Origin: a bacterium
GTDB taxonomy: Bacteria > Auribacterota > Auribacteria > Auribacterales > Auribacteraceae
Direction of reading: 5' to 3'
Assembly (NCBI GenBank): GCA_024233545.1
Contig: JACKPL010000001.1
Coordinates: forward strand, 328,464-392,463
DNA length: 64,000 nt
Shown: positions 1 through 9,495 of the stretch, in pieces
Layout of the letters: every line of letters starts with the position of its first letter
How positions within the stretch are numbered: position 1 is the stretch's first letter
Position numbers and translations under genes: made by a program
The notes under the pieces: generated by a model
What the model was told of the DNA's origin: nothing
Databases searched by the model: none
Seen by the model: the letters and a program-made list of their open reading frames with translations, nothing else

Positions 1-1008
1 GGCAGTGTAGGAATTCAACCGCTGTTTAAGTGCATTTATGCGGAAAAGAGCGTCAGTGCATCGTTTATAAAATGCTTCGTCACTATTCGCTTTCTCTTGT
101 AAATAGTTGTATGTTTTGATTTGTTTATCCATACTGTGACAGATCAGCACCATATCACAGCCGGCGGACAATGCGCGATAGGCGACAGACTCTACCTGCC
201 CGAATGTTTTCAAGGCGCCCATTTCAATGTCGTCGGATATGATTACTCCGTCATATCCCAGTGTATTGCGCAGTATGCCGGTCAGTATGGAATGCGATAA
301 AGTTGCCGGTTCATGCGAGTTTGCCAGAGCGGGATAGCAGGCGTGTGACGTCATGATCAGCGGGATGCCGGTATCGATTGCCGCGCGAAAAGGAGCGATA
401 TGAACAGCGTTTAATTCAGATAAAGGAGCTGAACAGACTGGCAGTTCTTGATGAGAATCGCGAGAAATAGCGCCTTTGCCGGGGAAGTGTTTTGCACAGG
501 CACATATACCTGATTGCGCAAGCCCTCGCATTGATGCCAGTCCACAGCGGGTTACGGTGTTTGCGTCGGAACCATATGAACGTATACCGATTCCGGGATT
601 ATAAGGAGTACTGTTGACATCAAGAACCGGCGCGAAATTTACAGAACATCCTGCACGGCGCAATCGTGTTCCCGTGATGTATCCGCAGTGTTCAATGAGG
701 GATAGATTCTGTGTTTGAGCAAGCGCCCGTGCGCTGGGCAACGTATCATCTTCGTTTGGAAGCCGTGATACGGTGCCGCCTTCTTCATCTACGGCGATAA
801 GAAGCGGCGTCATATTTTGCTCTGACCTTATCTGCTGAATTCCATGTATAAGGGCATTCCATTGTGCGTAGGATTGAATATTGCGGGAAAAGAGTATCAA
901 GCCCCCAACAGGATAATCCATGAGATATGATTTTAATTGCGGAGTGATATGTGTACCATGAAATCCGGCAAAAATCAATTCGCCGATGTTTAAAGCAGAT
1001 TTATTCAT
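1..1008 (-). CDS. nagZ: Beta-N-acetylhexosaminidase, GH3 (NagZ-like), 3' end beyond window
   Basis: A glycoside hydrolase family 3 enzyme expected to release N-acetylglucosamine from muropeptides or anhydro-muropeptides during cell-wall recycling. I translated it directly: the reading frame opens with ATG at 1008 and stays open to base 1, giving 336 residues with no stop. Visible motifs are AVDEEGG near residue 72, KHFPGKG at 173-179 followed by the DSH loop that carries the catalytic histidine, and SDDIEMGA at 258-265 with the nucleophile aspartate. NagZ proteins usually have about 340 residues, so little is missing, though a C-terminal domain cannot be excluded. No signal peptide is seen, which fits a cytoplasmic recycling enzyme. 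The neighbouring receiver gene lies 32 bases upstream of the start on the same strand. The family is clear; exact substrate preference is inferred. Confidence 0.88.
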   Translation of the reverse strand, partial: MNKSALNIGELIFAGFHGTHITPQLKSYLMDYPVGGLILFSRNIQSYAQWNALIHGIQQIRSEQNMTPLLIAVDEEGGTVSRLPNEDDTLPSARALAQTQNLSLIEHCGYITGTRLRRAGCSVNFAPVLDVNSTPYNPGIGIRSYGSDANTVTRCGLASMRGLAQSGICACAKHFPGKGAISRDSHQELPVCSAPLSELNAVHIAPFRAAIDTGIPLIMTSHACYPALANSHEPATLSHSILTGILRNTLGYDGVIISDDIEMGALKTFGQVESVAYRALSAGCDMVLICHSMDKQIKTYNYLQEKANSDEAFYKRCTDALFRINALKQRLNSYTA

Positions 1009-1043
1009 TCCAACCGCTACTTATAGCACGTGTTGTAAAGTAG

Positions 1044-1412
1044 TTATCCAATGAGTTTTTCTATCTGTTCGCCTAATTCTTTTAATTGAAACGGCTTGCT
1101 TAGATATGAGTCTGCGCCGAAAGATTGAGCGGCTAGTGCGGCTTGCTGGCTTCCTCGTCCGGTTACGATAATAACGGGTATTGTGGAAGTCGATTGGTTT
1201 TCTTTAAGCAGTAAGCACGTTTCGTAACCATCTTTTTGAGCCATCATGATATCGAGCGTAATAAGGTCGGGTTTTTCGTTAACGGCGAGTTCAAGTGCCA
1301 ATGTGCCGTCTGAAGCGGTGAGCACATCATATTCATTATGCTCAAGGTAATCTTTGATCATTTCTAAAATATCTATTTCGTCATCGACAACAAGAATTTT
1401 CTTTCTGCCCAT
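1044..1412 (-). CDS. Single-domain response regulator receiver (CheY-like)
   Basis: A stand-alone phosphoacceptor receiver domain of 122 residues with no output domain. The acidic pocket (D10, D11), phosphoacceptor D54 in LDIMM, switch T84 and conserved K106 in SKPF are all present, so it should be phosphorylated by a histidine kinase. No kinase is encoded nearby, so its partner is unknown. Such proteins act through protein-protein contact, for example on flagellar motors, kinases or phosphorelays, but none of those is in this window. An AGAGGGTGG stretch just upstream of the start could serve as ribosome binding site. It lies between NagZ and a GNAT gene, with no functional link to either that I can see. 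Confidence 0.9.
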   Translation of the reverse strand: MGRKKILVVDDEIDILEMIKDYLEHNEYDVLTASDGTLALELAVNEKPDLITLDIMMAQKDGYETCLLLKENQSTSTIPVIIVTGRGSQQAALAAQSFGADSYLSKPFQLKELGEQIEKLIG

Positions 1413-1475
1413 TGAACCACCCTCTTTTTTATATAGTAAGATTAGAAACGTTCTGATTATCTTATCGGGTGTAAA

Positions 1476-1943
1476 TTATAATAATTTAGCATAGATAAAA
1501 ATATGGAAGTCGCCAAAATCGACTAAATCGCGTTTAATAAATCCGAGTTTTTCGACAATTCGGATTGCTCTTCCCATGTGATTGGTGCCGCGGAATAATA
1601 TCATTTCATACTTCATTTGTTCACAGAAACGGATTACTTCTTCAACGAGTTTGGTGCCGAATCCTTTATTGCGGTATTCCGGTGCAACAAATAACCGCCT
1701 CAACAATGCGACTTGAGGATTTTCTTCTTTAATGCCTACTGTTCCAACAATTGCGCCGTTATTCTTAATAATTAAAAATGTATCGCGTTTGCCTTGGTAT
1801 GTTTCGTAGAGTTTATCCAAATCGTCTACGACATGGTGGTGAGGGACTTCAGGATATTCTCTATCCAGAATCGATTCGATGAAATCTACTACATGCGGTT
1901 CATCGGTTTTGGTTAATTTAAGAATGGTTTCATTTGTTTTCAT
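1476..1943 (-). CDS. GNAT family N-acetyltransferase
   Basis: A 155-residue Gcn5-related acetyltransferase that would move the acetyl group of acetyl-CoA onto an amine. The acetyl-CoA pyrophosphate-binding motif A is visible as RLFVAPEYRNKGFG at about residues 83-96 (R/Q-x-x-G-x-G/A type), followed by the usual helix and by a C-terminal GFIKRDL strand region. The length is normal for a single-domain GNAT. The substrate cannot be read from sequence; candidates include small amines, protein N-termini or side chains. It sits between the AsmA-like gene and the receiver gene on the same strand, separated by about 60 bases on each side. Confidence 0.82.
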   Translation of the reverse strand: MKTNETILKLTKTDEPHVVDFIESILDREYPEVPHHHVVDDLDKLYETYQGKRDTFLIIKNNGAIVGTVGIKEENPQVALLRRLFVAPEYRNKGFGTKLVEEVIRFCEQMKYEMILFRGTNHMGRAIRIVEKLGFIKRDLVDFGDFHIFIYAKLL

Positions 1944-2006
1944 GTTTTATATAGTACCATAAAAAAATAAATTTTCCACACACAAATTCATGAAAAACGT
2001 GTTTTC

Positions 2007-4553
2007 TCATTCTCCAAGGTATTTATTAAGTTTTTTCTTGAATTTTTCGATTCGTTTTACATCTTTTTCGCTTAAATTGAGATTATATTCCGGTCCGGAT
2101 GTATCGGAGGGGCTGTTGGAATGCTTGTTGAGCAGTTTTTCCTGCATAATATTTTCAAATATGTTTTGAGCGTTCTGCATTTTTATTATCGGAATTACAT
2201 GAGGCTGGTCAAAAGTGCCGCTCATGCGGAAAGGTATATACATGCGTTCATCGGTTACTTTAAAAATATAACCGAATTCTTTTATCATATGGAGCATTCT
2301 TTCTGTTTGTATACGCGAGAGCGTCACGTCGCCGGTAAAATCAAGGTTCTTTTCGAAGTCAAAATTTCCCCGCATATTAAAAGAAGTTTTGGCGGAAAGG
2401 ATTTTCAGCGAATCGGTATGAAAAGCGTTATTTCCATTTTCATTCGGTTCTATAGTAAAGTCGCAACTCAGTGTATGAAAATCGGTTTCGTTATCAAAAT
2501 CGAATTCGTCCGGTGATGGAATGGTAATATCAAACGATTGCCCGAGAATGGTAAATTTGTTGTCAGTGCTAGCAGTAGAGAAAGTGTGGAGAATTTCTTT
2601 CATGAAATTTATATTGGCAATTTTGCCGTCTTTGATTTTGAGCATTCCCTGACTGCGAAGCGATTCTGCGGCCTCCTGCGTGCTTTTCCCTTGAGTTTGA
2701 AAAGAGAACGAGGAGTGTAGTGTCCCCCAGAAAATATCCTTAAACGAAGTTGCATCAGATAACAGCCGGTTGATGTCAATATTTTCAAAATCTGCAACAA
2801 ATGAATAGTACGGGGTAATCGGATGAAACTGTATGATGCCGTTTCCTCGGAAAGAACCGCCGTACAGTGCAATGTCCAAATCTTTAAATAAGATGCGATC
2901 GCCTTCAATGAGTGTGTCGAAAAAAACTGATTCTAATTGGGTTGCTCCGAGCCTTGGTTTTTTCAGCAAACCGCTTAAATATATGGGAATGCCGCCTGAT
3001 GGCGAAAGCGGTGCCGTTGAAGGAGGAGGTGAGAGGCTTTTGGCAGAAAGCGCAGGCGATTGCTTTTGCGTTGGAATGGTAGGAGAGGATTGTGTTTGGA
3101 CAGTAGCCGTCGATGCGTTAAATATGCTGAGCAGAGGAATATCCTGACATTCATTGATGCTGATAAACAGCTGTTTTTCCGGTTGGGTATCCAACCGAAG
3201 GTTAAGAAGAAAAGGAATTTTCCCAAACAAAAAAGATGATTCCGGAATACGCATTCCCTTTTTATTAAAATAAACGTAAAAAGGAATATCTGCCGAAAGC
3301 GGGTAGAGAAAGTTTGAGGATTGTGCCCAAAAATTGCGGAACAATACGGTACCTTCATATGATGTTTGTTTGCCGTTACATTCGATATGAGCTGATAAAT
3401 GAGTGTCAGCTTTCACTGAATATTTTTTTACCGGTGCAAGAATTGTTTGCAGGTTGTTCAGCGATACACTGGACGAGACAGCAAAAAAATTCCCTTTTTT
3501 ATCCGATATGTTGTAATACCCGTCGAGAGAGAAAACGGTATTGTATATAAACAGCAAAATGTTGTCGGCGTATAGTGTATTGTCATATCGGTTCCAAGAG
3601 GTTTGAACGTAGAGTTCTGTCAAGTTGGGTTCAAATACATCGGGAAGGCTTATCGTGCCGAGAAAGTTTATTGTATTATGTATCGAACCGGTAAGCGTAC
3701 CCGATAAATTAAGTTTATCGATTTTTTCAATAAAGGATGAAGACGAGCGAAAGAAAGGTGTTGCGTCGATGTTTTCAAATCCGAGGCGCAGATTTATATT
3801 ATCGTCAGTTGCCAACGGTTTTTTTATCGAATTCGGCAACGATACGGTTCCGTCAATGGTGATGCGTGAATTTTGAATGTTTTGCTGAGTTCCTTCGAGA
3901 AACAATTCATAGGAAGATTTGTCTTTAATATGATTGATCAAGACGCTCACATTATTCAGAAACATACTGTCTCTGCCATGTTTTGTAGCCAGTTCCAATG
4001 TTCCGTCGACGATTACAATTCGGTCTGGAGGGAGAAGCGCGTAGTCAAAAGAAAAAAAGTTTATTCCGCCAAATAGAGAAGCGCTGACGACATTGTTTTT
4101 TTTAGTAGCATCGAGTACTTTATTGCCGGCGGTTTGTCTAACAAAAGAAGCGGCGTCCGATATCCGCATTTTCGGGTTAACTATCGAAATTGTTGTGAAA
4201 TGCAGTTTTTTGCTGTGCAGTATGTCTCTTAGACTGAAATAACATTTTAGCGAATCTGCAGTAAAGAGCGTTTGCTGAGTGGCAGGATCGATAATGGATA
4301 CGTTGCTGAACCGCACGCAATTCGATTGGATTATCCTTAAATTCATGTCACCGATTGAGACGTTTTTTTTCATTTTTTGCGAAAGAACATTTTCAATAAG
4401 GGGAATATACCGGTCGATCCGGTATACGCATAAATAGTATGAACCGAATAGAATAAATAAGATAATGAATAGGGTTATAACCCATTTTCTGCTCTTGGGG
4501 CGTATTTGCCTTGAAGAGGCTTCGAACAAAGCACGTTTTTTGGTTCTTTTCAT
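2007..4553 (-). CDS. AsmA-like membrane-anchored envelope protein
   Basis: An 848-residue protein with a basic N-terminus, one transmembrane helix at about residues 24-43 and a long periplasmic part rich in beta-strand patterns. A Pro/Ser/Thr-rich linker at about 480-520 separates the N-terminal half from a C-terminal AsmA-type region (about 540-800). That region has the typical pattern of a GxGxIxF repeat followed by a helical stretch and SxGMLKIKDGKI. AsmA/YhdP/TamB relatives form long grooves that carry phospholipids between inner and outer membranes, which suggests a role in outer-membrane lipid balance. This supports a diderm cell. It is the largest gene of the minus-strand group at the left edge. 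Family assignment is by pattern, so the subfamily is not resolved. Confidence 0.72.
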   Translation of the reverse strand: MKRTKKRALFEASSRQIRPKSRKWVITLFIILFILFGSYYLCVYRIDRYIPLIENVLSQKMKKNVSIGDMNLRIIQSNCVRFSNVSIIDPATQQTLFTADSLKCYFSLRDILHSKKLHFTTISIVNPKMRISDAASFVRQTAGNKVLDATKKNNVVSASLFGGINFFSFDYALLPPDRIVIVDGTLELATKHGRDSMFLNNVSVLINHIKDKSSYELFLEGTQQNIQNSRITIDGTVSLPNSIKKPLATDDNINLRLGFENIDATPFFRSSSSFIEKIDKLNLSGTLTGSIHNTINFLGTISLPDVFEPNLTELYVQTSWNRYDNTLYADNILLFIYNTVFSLDGYYNISDKKGNFFAVSSSVSLNNLQTILAPVKKYSVKADTHLSAHIECNGKQTSYEGTVLFRNFWAQSSNFLYPLSADIPFYVYFNKKGMRIPESSFLFGKIPFLLNLRLDTQPEKQLFISINECQDIPLLSIFNASTATVQTQSSPTIPTQKQSPALSAKSLSPPPSTAPLSPSGGIPIYLSGLLKKPRLGATQLESVFFDTLIEGDRILFKDLDIALYGGSFRGNGIIQFHPITPYYSFVADFENIDINRLLSDATSFKDIFWGTLHSSFSFQTQGKSTQEAAESLRSQGMLKIKDGKIANINFMKEILHTFSTASTDNKFTILGQSFDITIPSPDEFDFDNETDFHTLSCDFTIEPNENGNNAFHTDSLKILSAKTSFNMRGNFDFEKNLDFTGDVTLSRIQTERMLHMIKEFGYIFKVTDERMYIPFRMSGTFDQPHVIPIIKMQNAQNIFENIMQEKLLNKHSNSPSDTSGPEYNLNLSEKDVKRIEKFKKKLNKYLGE

Positions 4554-4691
4554 AGAGTCCCTTTACATACAAGGTGTGTGTATTAAAAAACAATTATAGA
4601 TGTAATAACTATATAATGTCAATGTTAAGGGAAAATTAAGAATGAGAATTTATACAAATTCTAAAGATAGTATTATTAAACTCAATTTAAC

Positions 4692-4720
4692 TTGAAAGAA
4701 AATAATGAAAACCGTACAAT
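4692..4720 (+). promoter_or_regulatory. Sigma70-type promoter before DAHP synthase
   Basis: TTGAAA at 4692-4697 and TACAAT at 4715-4720 are separated by exactly 17 bases. This lies about 55 bases upstream of the DAHP synthase start, in a 220-base AT-rich gap between divergent genes. A GGAGAT ribosome binding site follows at 4760-4765. No attenuator or operator is evident between them. Confidence 0.55.
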
Positions 4721-4773
4721 ATGCAAAACTTTATAATAACATATATACCGTATATATTTGGAGATAGTGAACA

Positions 4774-5802
4774 ATGATTATTCGCATGAAAAAAAATGCC
4801 TCGGAAGCTGATATTGCAACTGTAGAAAAACGTATCGTACAAGCAGGGTTGAAAGCGTCTATTTCGCGAGGCGAAAGCCTTGTTATCATAGGAGTGATTG
4901 GCGATATTACGCGACTGGAACGCGATGTAATTGCCGAAATCTCCGGAGTGGAAGAAATTACACGGGTTTCCCGTCCGTATAAGCTCGTAAGCCGGGAGTT
5001 CAACCCAACAGACAAACAGATTAAAATCCGCAATGTTATAGTAGGCAAAGGGAATTTTACTTTTATTGCGGGGCCGTGTGCTGTTGAATCACGCGACCAG
5101 ATGCTTGCAACTGCCCGCATTGTTAAAAAAGCGCAGTGCCAGCTTCTAAGGGGCGGCGCATATAAACCGCGTACCAATCCGTATTCATTCCAAGGGTTGG
5201 GTGAAGAAGGGTTGCAGTATCTTAAAGAAGCATCCGTGGAAACCGGACTGCCCATTGTGACAGAAGTAACCGGAGCCGACAAAATCGAACCGGTAATGAA
5301 GTATGCTGATGTTATACAGATCGGTACTCGGAATATGCGTTCTTACGATCTGCTTCAGCAAATCGGAGAACATACCAGTGAAACTCAAATGCCCGTTCTC
5401 CTTAAACGAGGAGATAATGCAACTATCGAAGAATTTCTCAGCGCCGCAGAATATATTGCGAAGGCGGGCAATGAGAATATTATTCTCTGCTTGAGAGGAA
5501 TACGCACATTTGAATCGGGAAGTTTCATACGCAATACTGCGGATATCGGCATCATCCCTGTTCTTAAAAAAGAAACCGGTTTGCCAGTGATATTCGACCC
5601 AAGCCACGCGGCGGGAAAACGAGACATTATCCCTTCGTATTCTTTAGCGGCAGTTGCGGCAGGCGCTGACGGGTTGATTATCGAAACACATTATTCGCCG
5701 CAAACTGCACGGTGTGACGGAGAACAGAGTTTATCTGAAAACGAACTGAACGAAACGGTATCGTCATGCAGACATATGCTGAAATTTCTGCGCCAATCGT
5801 AA
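4774..5802 (+). CDS. aroF: 3-deoxy-7-phosphoheptulonate (DAHP) synthase, type I-beta
   Basis: Catalyses the first step of the shikimate pathway, joining phosphoenolpyruvate and erythrose 4-phosphate to DAHP. The 342-residue protein has an N-terminal ferredoxin-like regulatory domain (about residues 1-70), as in Thermotoga-type enzymes, followed by a TIM barrel. Barrel motifs seen are AGPCAVES at 99-106, RGGAYKPRT at 125-133, KRGD near 212 and DPSHAAGKRD near 275-284. The N-terminal domain is the site of tyrosine or phenylalanine feedback in characterised homologues. The start has a good GGAGAT site 9 bases upstream. The gene stands alone between an AsmA-like gene and a convergent protease gene; no other aromatic-pathway gene is nearby. 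The gene name is by family; aroG is used for some homologues. Confidence 0.93.
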   Translation: MIIRMKKNASEADIATVEKRIVQAGLKASISRGESLVIIGVIGDITRLERDVIAEISGVEEITRVSRPYKLVSREFNPTDKQIKIRNVIVGKGNFTFIAGPCAVESRDQMLATARIVKKAQCQLLRGGAYKPRTNPYSFQGLGEEGLQYLKEASVETGLPIVTEVTGADKIEPVMKYADVIQIGTRNMRSYDLLQQIGEHTSETQMPVLLKRGDNATIEEFLSAAEYIAKAGNENIILCLRGIRTFESGSFIRNTADIGIIPVLKKETGLPVIFDPSHAAGKRDIIPSYSLAAVAAGADGLIIETHYSPQTARCDGEQSLSENELNETVSSCRHMLKFLRQS

Positions 5803-5849
5803 GGCTATTCACGTGTAACATCCCTTTTGTGAGAGGAATTCAAAACTGA

Positions 5850-7763
5850 CTACGGGGTTTTTACGCGCACTTTATAGAGCCGCTTAAATTCAGTGTGAGG
5901 CGGTGTTCTTAGCGTTCCCGCATCTGGTGAACCGGGTAGAGGGTATCCTTGGTCTAGATAACTATTTTCAACAATACCGTTTTGGAATTCATTGCCGGGA
6001 AGAAATTCCTCTAATGCCTGAAACGAGTTTTCCAGACCGTCGGTATACAAAATTTCATATGCTACCGTCGGTTGTGAAAGCCATTGAATTGTTACCCCCG
6101 GCGAAAGCGCAGAACCGGTTTCTTCATCAATCTGCTGGATATTTTCAACTACAAATGATGAGAGCGGGTCATTTGGATTTGTTCTTGCAATGTATTCCGA
6201 TACATTAGTAAACCCATCGTTATCTTGATCGTTGAGAGCATCATTAACAAGCAGGTTAAGCATGTTATCGGTTTCCCATCCATCCGGCATTTCATCGTGG
6301 TCGGTATCTCGGTCGTTCGGATTAGATTTTAGAGCAAATTCTTCAAAGTTGGTCAACCCGTCATTATCCGCATCGCCTATTCCATCGCTAATTTGTGTCG
6401 GATTGAACCCATGGGCAATTTCCCATGAATCGTCCATACCGTCGCCAGCTGGTATGGGGTTAAGTTTATTGCTGGAGTTCTCGTCTCCATCTCCGTCTTT
6501 TGAAACGTAAAGATTAAGGGTATAATCAGCGGCGCTTGTAGCGAACCTCCCTTTGACTAAAATATAATAGTTGCCTGCTTGAGTTACTGTATGAGCGTAA
6601 ACATATTCGTTAAACGATGAAGAATTAAAACTGTCGGAATCTGCACGCACTTCAGCTCCCGGATATTCAGGGATATCCTCAACAGGAGAACTGGGGTTGT
6701 ATGATGCAGGGTTAAACGTAAGGAAAAGGTCGAGATCATTGTTGGGAAACAATAACACAACCTTAATGCTGTCGTATGCTTCAAGAAACGTAACATACCA
6801 GTCTTGGTCGTTTGCGGTAATCGAGTTTCCTGAGAGTGTGCCTGCGCCAATTGGTGTGGCGTCCTGCCAGTTATCATTGCCATCGGAAAAGTTAGGGTAC
6901 AGGTATGCCGCTGATAATTGGTCGAAGGTTTCAAGCGTACGCATGTTGAGATTGTTCGTAAAGCGGGGTGTTAAGAAATTGTACATTGTTGGCGTAGTCG
7001 TGAGCGGCAATTCGCTTGCTGGCGGAAGATTGGTATTGTTAAACGGATGGGCAATACCGAGCAGATGCCCGATTTCGTGAGTCAAAATGCTTTGAACATC
7101 AATGGTATATGCATTGTTGCCCGGATTATAATTCATGGTGGTGAGCGACCATGTATATTTCTTGCCGCCACCGAACAGCGATGCGTTAAGGATTATATCA
7201 CAGTCTATGAGTTCCGGATCGGATGCGTCTAGATCAGGCGGAATTTGGCTTTTCCATGTAAGCAGTGTTTTTCCTAGCAGTTCGCTGTCTGAAAAACCGG
7301 CTATGTCTCCGTCGAAATCGAAGCTTACAATATTCATATTATCAATTGCCCATGGTTCTTCACCGATTACCCATGGTTTGGCAATGTTTGTTGCACTAAT
7401 AAAGTTAAACTTAATGTTTGAGTCTGGCAAATCTTCCCATGCTTGAAAAGAATTTTGCACAGCTGTTTGGTACCCGAAGAAATCTATTATTTCATTCGGT
7501 ATAGGAAAATTGTAGTAATAGTCGATGGAAGAGAAATCGCCGTCATTTTTAGGCCAGTGCAAAAATTGTGTGTAATCGGTAGTTTCCGGAGAATTAACCA
7601 CGACGCCGATAACGTCTACGCGGGGATCAACGCCTGGGCGCGGCGCAGTGGGGTACGGTTTCAGTACGCGGATAAATGATATGCTTATTTCTGAGTATAC
7701 AGGAGATGTATTCAGCGCAATAACAAGGCATACGCACATAAAAAGTTTTATTGCAGATTTCAT
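5850..7763 (-). CDS. Secreted matrixin-like zinc metalloprotease with calcium-repeat tail
   Basis: I place the start at 7763, where AGGAGCTGAT precedes ATG and a clear signal peptide begins; an upstream in-frame ATG at 7823 would overlap the preceding gene and spoil that signal. The 637-residue protein has a protease domain with the zinc site HEIGHLLGIAH (H229, E230, H233, H239), the matrixin/metzincin signature. Next comes a beta-rich region around 300-420 that resembles a pre-peptidase C-terminal domain. After that are Asp-rich repeats of the thrombospondin type 3 kind (DADNDGLTNFEE, DQDNDGFTNVSE) at about 425-545, expected to bind calcium. The C-terminus (about 545-637) is not recognised. 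It would act outside the cytoplasm. It lies one base downstream of a small secreted-protein gene, so the two are surely cotranscribed. Substrate unknown. Confidence 0.85.
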   Translation of the reverse strand: MKSAIKLFMCVCLVIALNTSPVYSEISISFIRVLKPYPTAPRPGVDPRVDVIGVVVNSPETTDYTQFLHWPKNDGDFSSIDYYYNFPIPNEIIDFFGYQTAVQNSFQAWEDLPDSNIKFNFISATNIAKPWVIGEEPWAIDNMNIVSFDFDGDIAGFSDSELLGKTLLTWKSQIPPDLDASDPELIDCDIILNASLFGGGKKYTWSLTTMNYNPGNNAYTIDVQSILTHEIGHLLGIAHPFNNTNLPPASELPLTTTPTMYNFLTPRFTNNLNMRTLETFDQLSAAYLYPNFSDGNDNWQDATPIGAGTLSGNSITANDQDWYVTFLEAYDSIKVVLLFPNNDLDLFLTFNPASYNPSSPVEDIPEYPGAEVRADSDSFNSSSFNEYVYAHTVTQAGNYYILVKGRFATSAADYTLNLYVSKDGDGDENSSNKLNPIPAGDGMDDSWEIAHGFNPTQISDGIGDADNDGLTNFEEFALKSNPNDRDTDHDEMPDGWETDNMLNLLVNDALNDQDNDGFTNVSEYIARTNPNDPLSSFVVENIQQIDEETGSALSPGVTIQWLSQPTVAYEILYTDGLENSFQALEEFLPGNEFQNGIVENSYLDQGYPLPGSPDAGTLRTPPHTEFKRLYKVRVKTP

Positions 7764-7764
7764 A

Positions 7765-8490
7765 TCAGCTCCTTTGCGTATCCAATACATAGTGCTTATA
7801 CGTTGCCCCCATTTTGTTTGCATATTCGATTATCTTTTTTCTGAGCCAAAAAGCCCAGTCGAATCTGTGCTGTTGTTTCTCGAGAGATTCTTTGTATGAT
7901 TCTTCCTGCTGAATCGTTTGTTCTTGAACAGCGGTTCGGATTTGATGAATTAAGTCATTGAGCGGTATGCGTATTGTTTCGCCGTCCGAATCAGCATGCG
8001 TTGTTTGAGTCGGCTGTGCCGGTTGTTCCGCAAAGTCAATTCCGTGTAAATCGGTCACAGCAAATTTTTGTCCTGTTTGTTCATCTTCGACTATAGAATA
8101 TTTTCCCTGTTTCAGGGCAACGATTCGTTTCAATTCAACTTTTTCGATATGGTCTCGCAAAAATAAAACCACTTCTTCATCCTTCTCATACGATGGTGCG
8201 CCGTATATCGCCGTTGTATACTGATCTGTTTTTCCGCCGATTTCGATAACTTCGAATACTGTATTTTGCGGGCTTCCTTTTAAAACATCAGTGGCTTCGA
8301 CGGTTACATAGGTGAAAATTTGATTGCGGTCATTCATCCGGTATTCTACGTTCTGAATAATACCGGTGACTACGGTATCCGACCGCTGAGTCATCTCCTC
8401 GATAGAGAACTGCTTTACCATAACAGTCGCACATACAGTCGAAAGAAACGTCAGATATACAATGATTAACAGGCTAAATACTTTTTTCAT
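7765..8490 (-). CDS. Secreted hypothetical protein paired with matrixin protease
   Basis: A 241-residue protein with a signal peptide (about residues 1-21, ending near VCA). The body has alternating strands with pieces such as VVTGIIQNV, VTVEATDVLKG and EEVVLFLRD, a pattern I associate with small secreted proteins found beside matrixins, but I cannot name a domain with confidence. A Thr/Gln-rich segment (near residue 152) and a Glu/Gln-rich helical C-terminus follow, with several basic residues at the end. The stop codon is one base before the protease start, so the pair form one transcript with tight translational coupling. It may be an inhibitor, chaperone or substrate-recognition partner of the protease; that is inference from position only. 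Confidence 0.7.
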   Translation of the reverse strand: MKKVFSLLIIVYLTFLSTVCATVMVKQFSIEEMTQRSDTVVTGIIQNVEYRMNDRNQIFTYVTVEATDVLKGSPQNTVFEVIEIGGKTDQYTTAIYGAPSYEKDEEVVLFLRDHIEKVELKRIVALKQGKYSIVEDEQTGQKFAVTDLHGIDFAEQPAQPTQTTHADSDGETIRIPLNDLIHQIRTAVQEQTIQQEESYKESLEKQQHRFDWAFWLRKKIIEYANKMGATYKHYVLDTQRS

Positions 8491-8568
8491 AAAATAATTC
8501 CAAATACTAGTATAAATATAATTATTCTATTAAAGAACATAGCACACTTTGCTTTCAAGTGCATCCAT

Positions 8569-9387
8569 TTATATTTCTCCACTATTTAAAACGTCAAATA
8601 GGGGCAAAAAATTACACTTTTTATCTGCCGGAGAAATTTTTTGTATTTCGGAATAATAAACCTTTTTTAAGAATAATCCGTGGGCCGGAGCAGTTGTGCC
8701 GACGAGAAGAGTATCGCCTGTTGAAAGTATGTTAGCGATGGTATCCGGAGGGATTTTGCCTCTGCCGACATCAAGAAGGGTTCCTACCATGAGGCGAACC
8801 ATTTTGTACAGAAAACTTTGTCCTAAAACATGGAAAATAATAAAAGGGGGATGTGATTCAATGAGTACCTGATGTATGGTGCGTTCATAGCGTTCATGTT
8901 CTCGTCCGGCATTAGCGGAAAAGGGCTTGAAATTGTGTGTGCCGACAAATGATTGTGCGGCATTGTGCATCGCTTGAATGTCGAGGAAACATTGAGAATA
9001 GGCGGAATAATTTCTTAGAATAAGGGAGCGCAACATGCCGTTTTGCACAATATAAAGATAATATTTGCCGCATGCGCTGTAGCGCGCGTGAAATTCGGAT
9101 GAGCATTCGCGTACGCTTGTTGCGATGATATCGGAGGGGAGCAGTCCATTAAGCCCCTTTTGAAATGCGGTGGCGTCAAGATTGGTGTCTGCTTGGAAAT
9201 GAGCGACTTGATCGAGCGCGTGGACGCCTGCATCGGTGCGCCCTGCCCCATGAATACGGACAGGTTGGTTGGCAAGACGGCTCAGAACCGTTTCGATTAC
9301 GTGTTGGATTGAAATGCCGTTCGGCTGAATTTGCCAGCCGCAGTAGGCGCTTCCGTCATATTTAATATGAATTTTAAAATACTTCAT
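8569..9387 (-). CDS. truA: tRNA pseudouridine(38-40) synthase TruA
   Basis: Converts uridines 38-40 of the tRNA anticodon arm to pseudouridine. The 272-residue protein has the catalytic motif GAGRTDAGVHAL, with the nucleophile aspartate at residue 52, and the N-terminal strand DGSAYCGWQ typical of TruA. The RLMVGTLLDVGRGK segment in the C-terminal half is also characteristic. The length matches the family. It is transcribed divergently from the lipoprotein-TPR-Exb cluster that starts at 9496, so the short gap holds promoters for both directions. Confidence 0.95.
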   Translation of the reverse strand: MKYFKIHIKYDGSAYCGWQIQPNGISIQHVIETVLSRLANQPVRIHGAGRTDAGVHALDQVAHFQADTNLDATAFQKGLNGLLPSDIIATSVRECSSEFHARYSACGKYYLYIVQNGMLRSLILRNYSAYSQCFLDIQAMHNAAQSFVGTHNFKPFSANAGREHERYERTIHQVLIESHPPFIIFHVLGQSFLYKMVRLMVGTLLDVGRGKIPPDTIANILSTGDTLLVGTTAPAHGLFLKKVYYSEIQKISPADKKCNFLPLFDVLNSGEI

Positions 9388-9395
9388 TGTACCTT

Positions 9396-9423
9396 TTGTA
9401 TTATGAACGCAATAGTGTATAAT
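9396..9423 (+). promoter_or_regulatory. Candidate promoter of lipoprotein-TPR-Exb cluster
   Basis: TTGTAT at 9396-9401 and a perfect TATAAT at 9418-9423 lie 16 bases apart, upstream of the small lipoprotein gene at 9496. The -10 box is excellent, the -35 box moderate. It is in the divergent gap after truA. Confidence 0.5.
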
Positions 9424-9495
9424 ACCTCTAATCTTATACCGGATTGGTAATCAAATGTATACTGGAAAAGCATTATTTGAGGAGTACGTTGCCGT

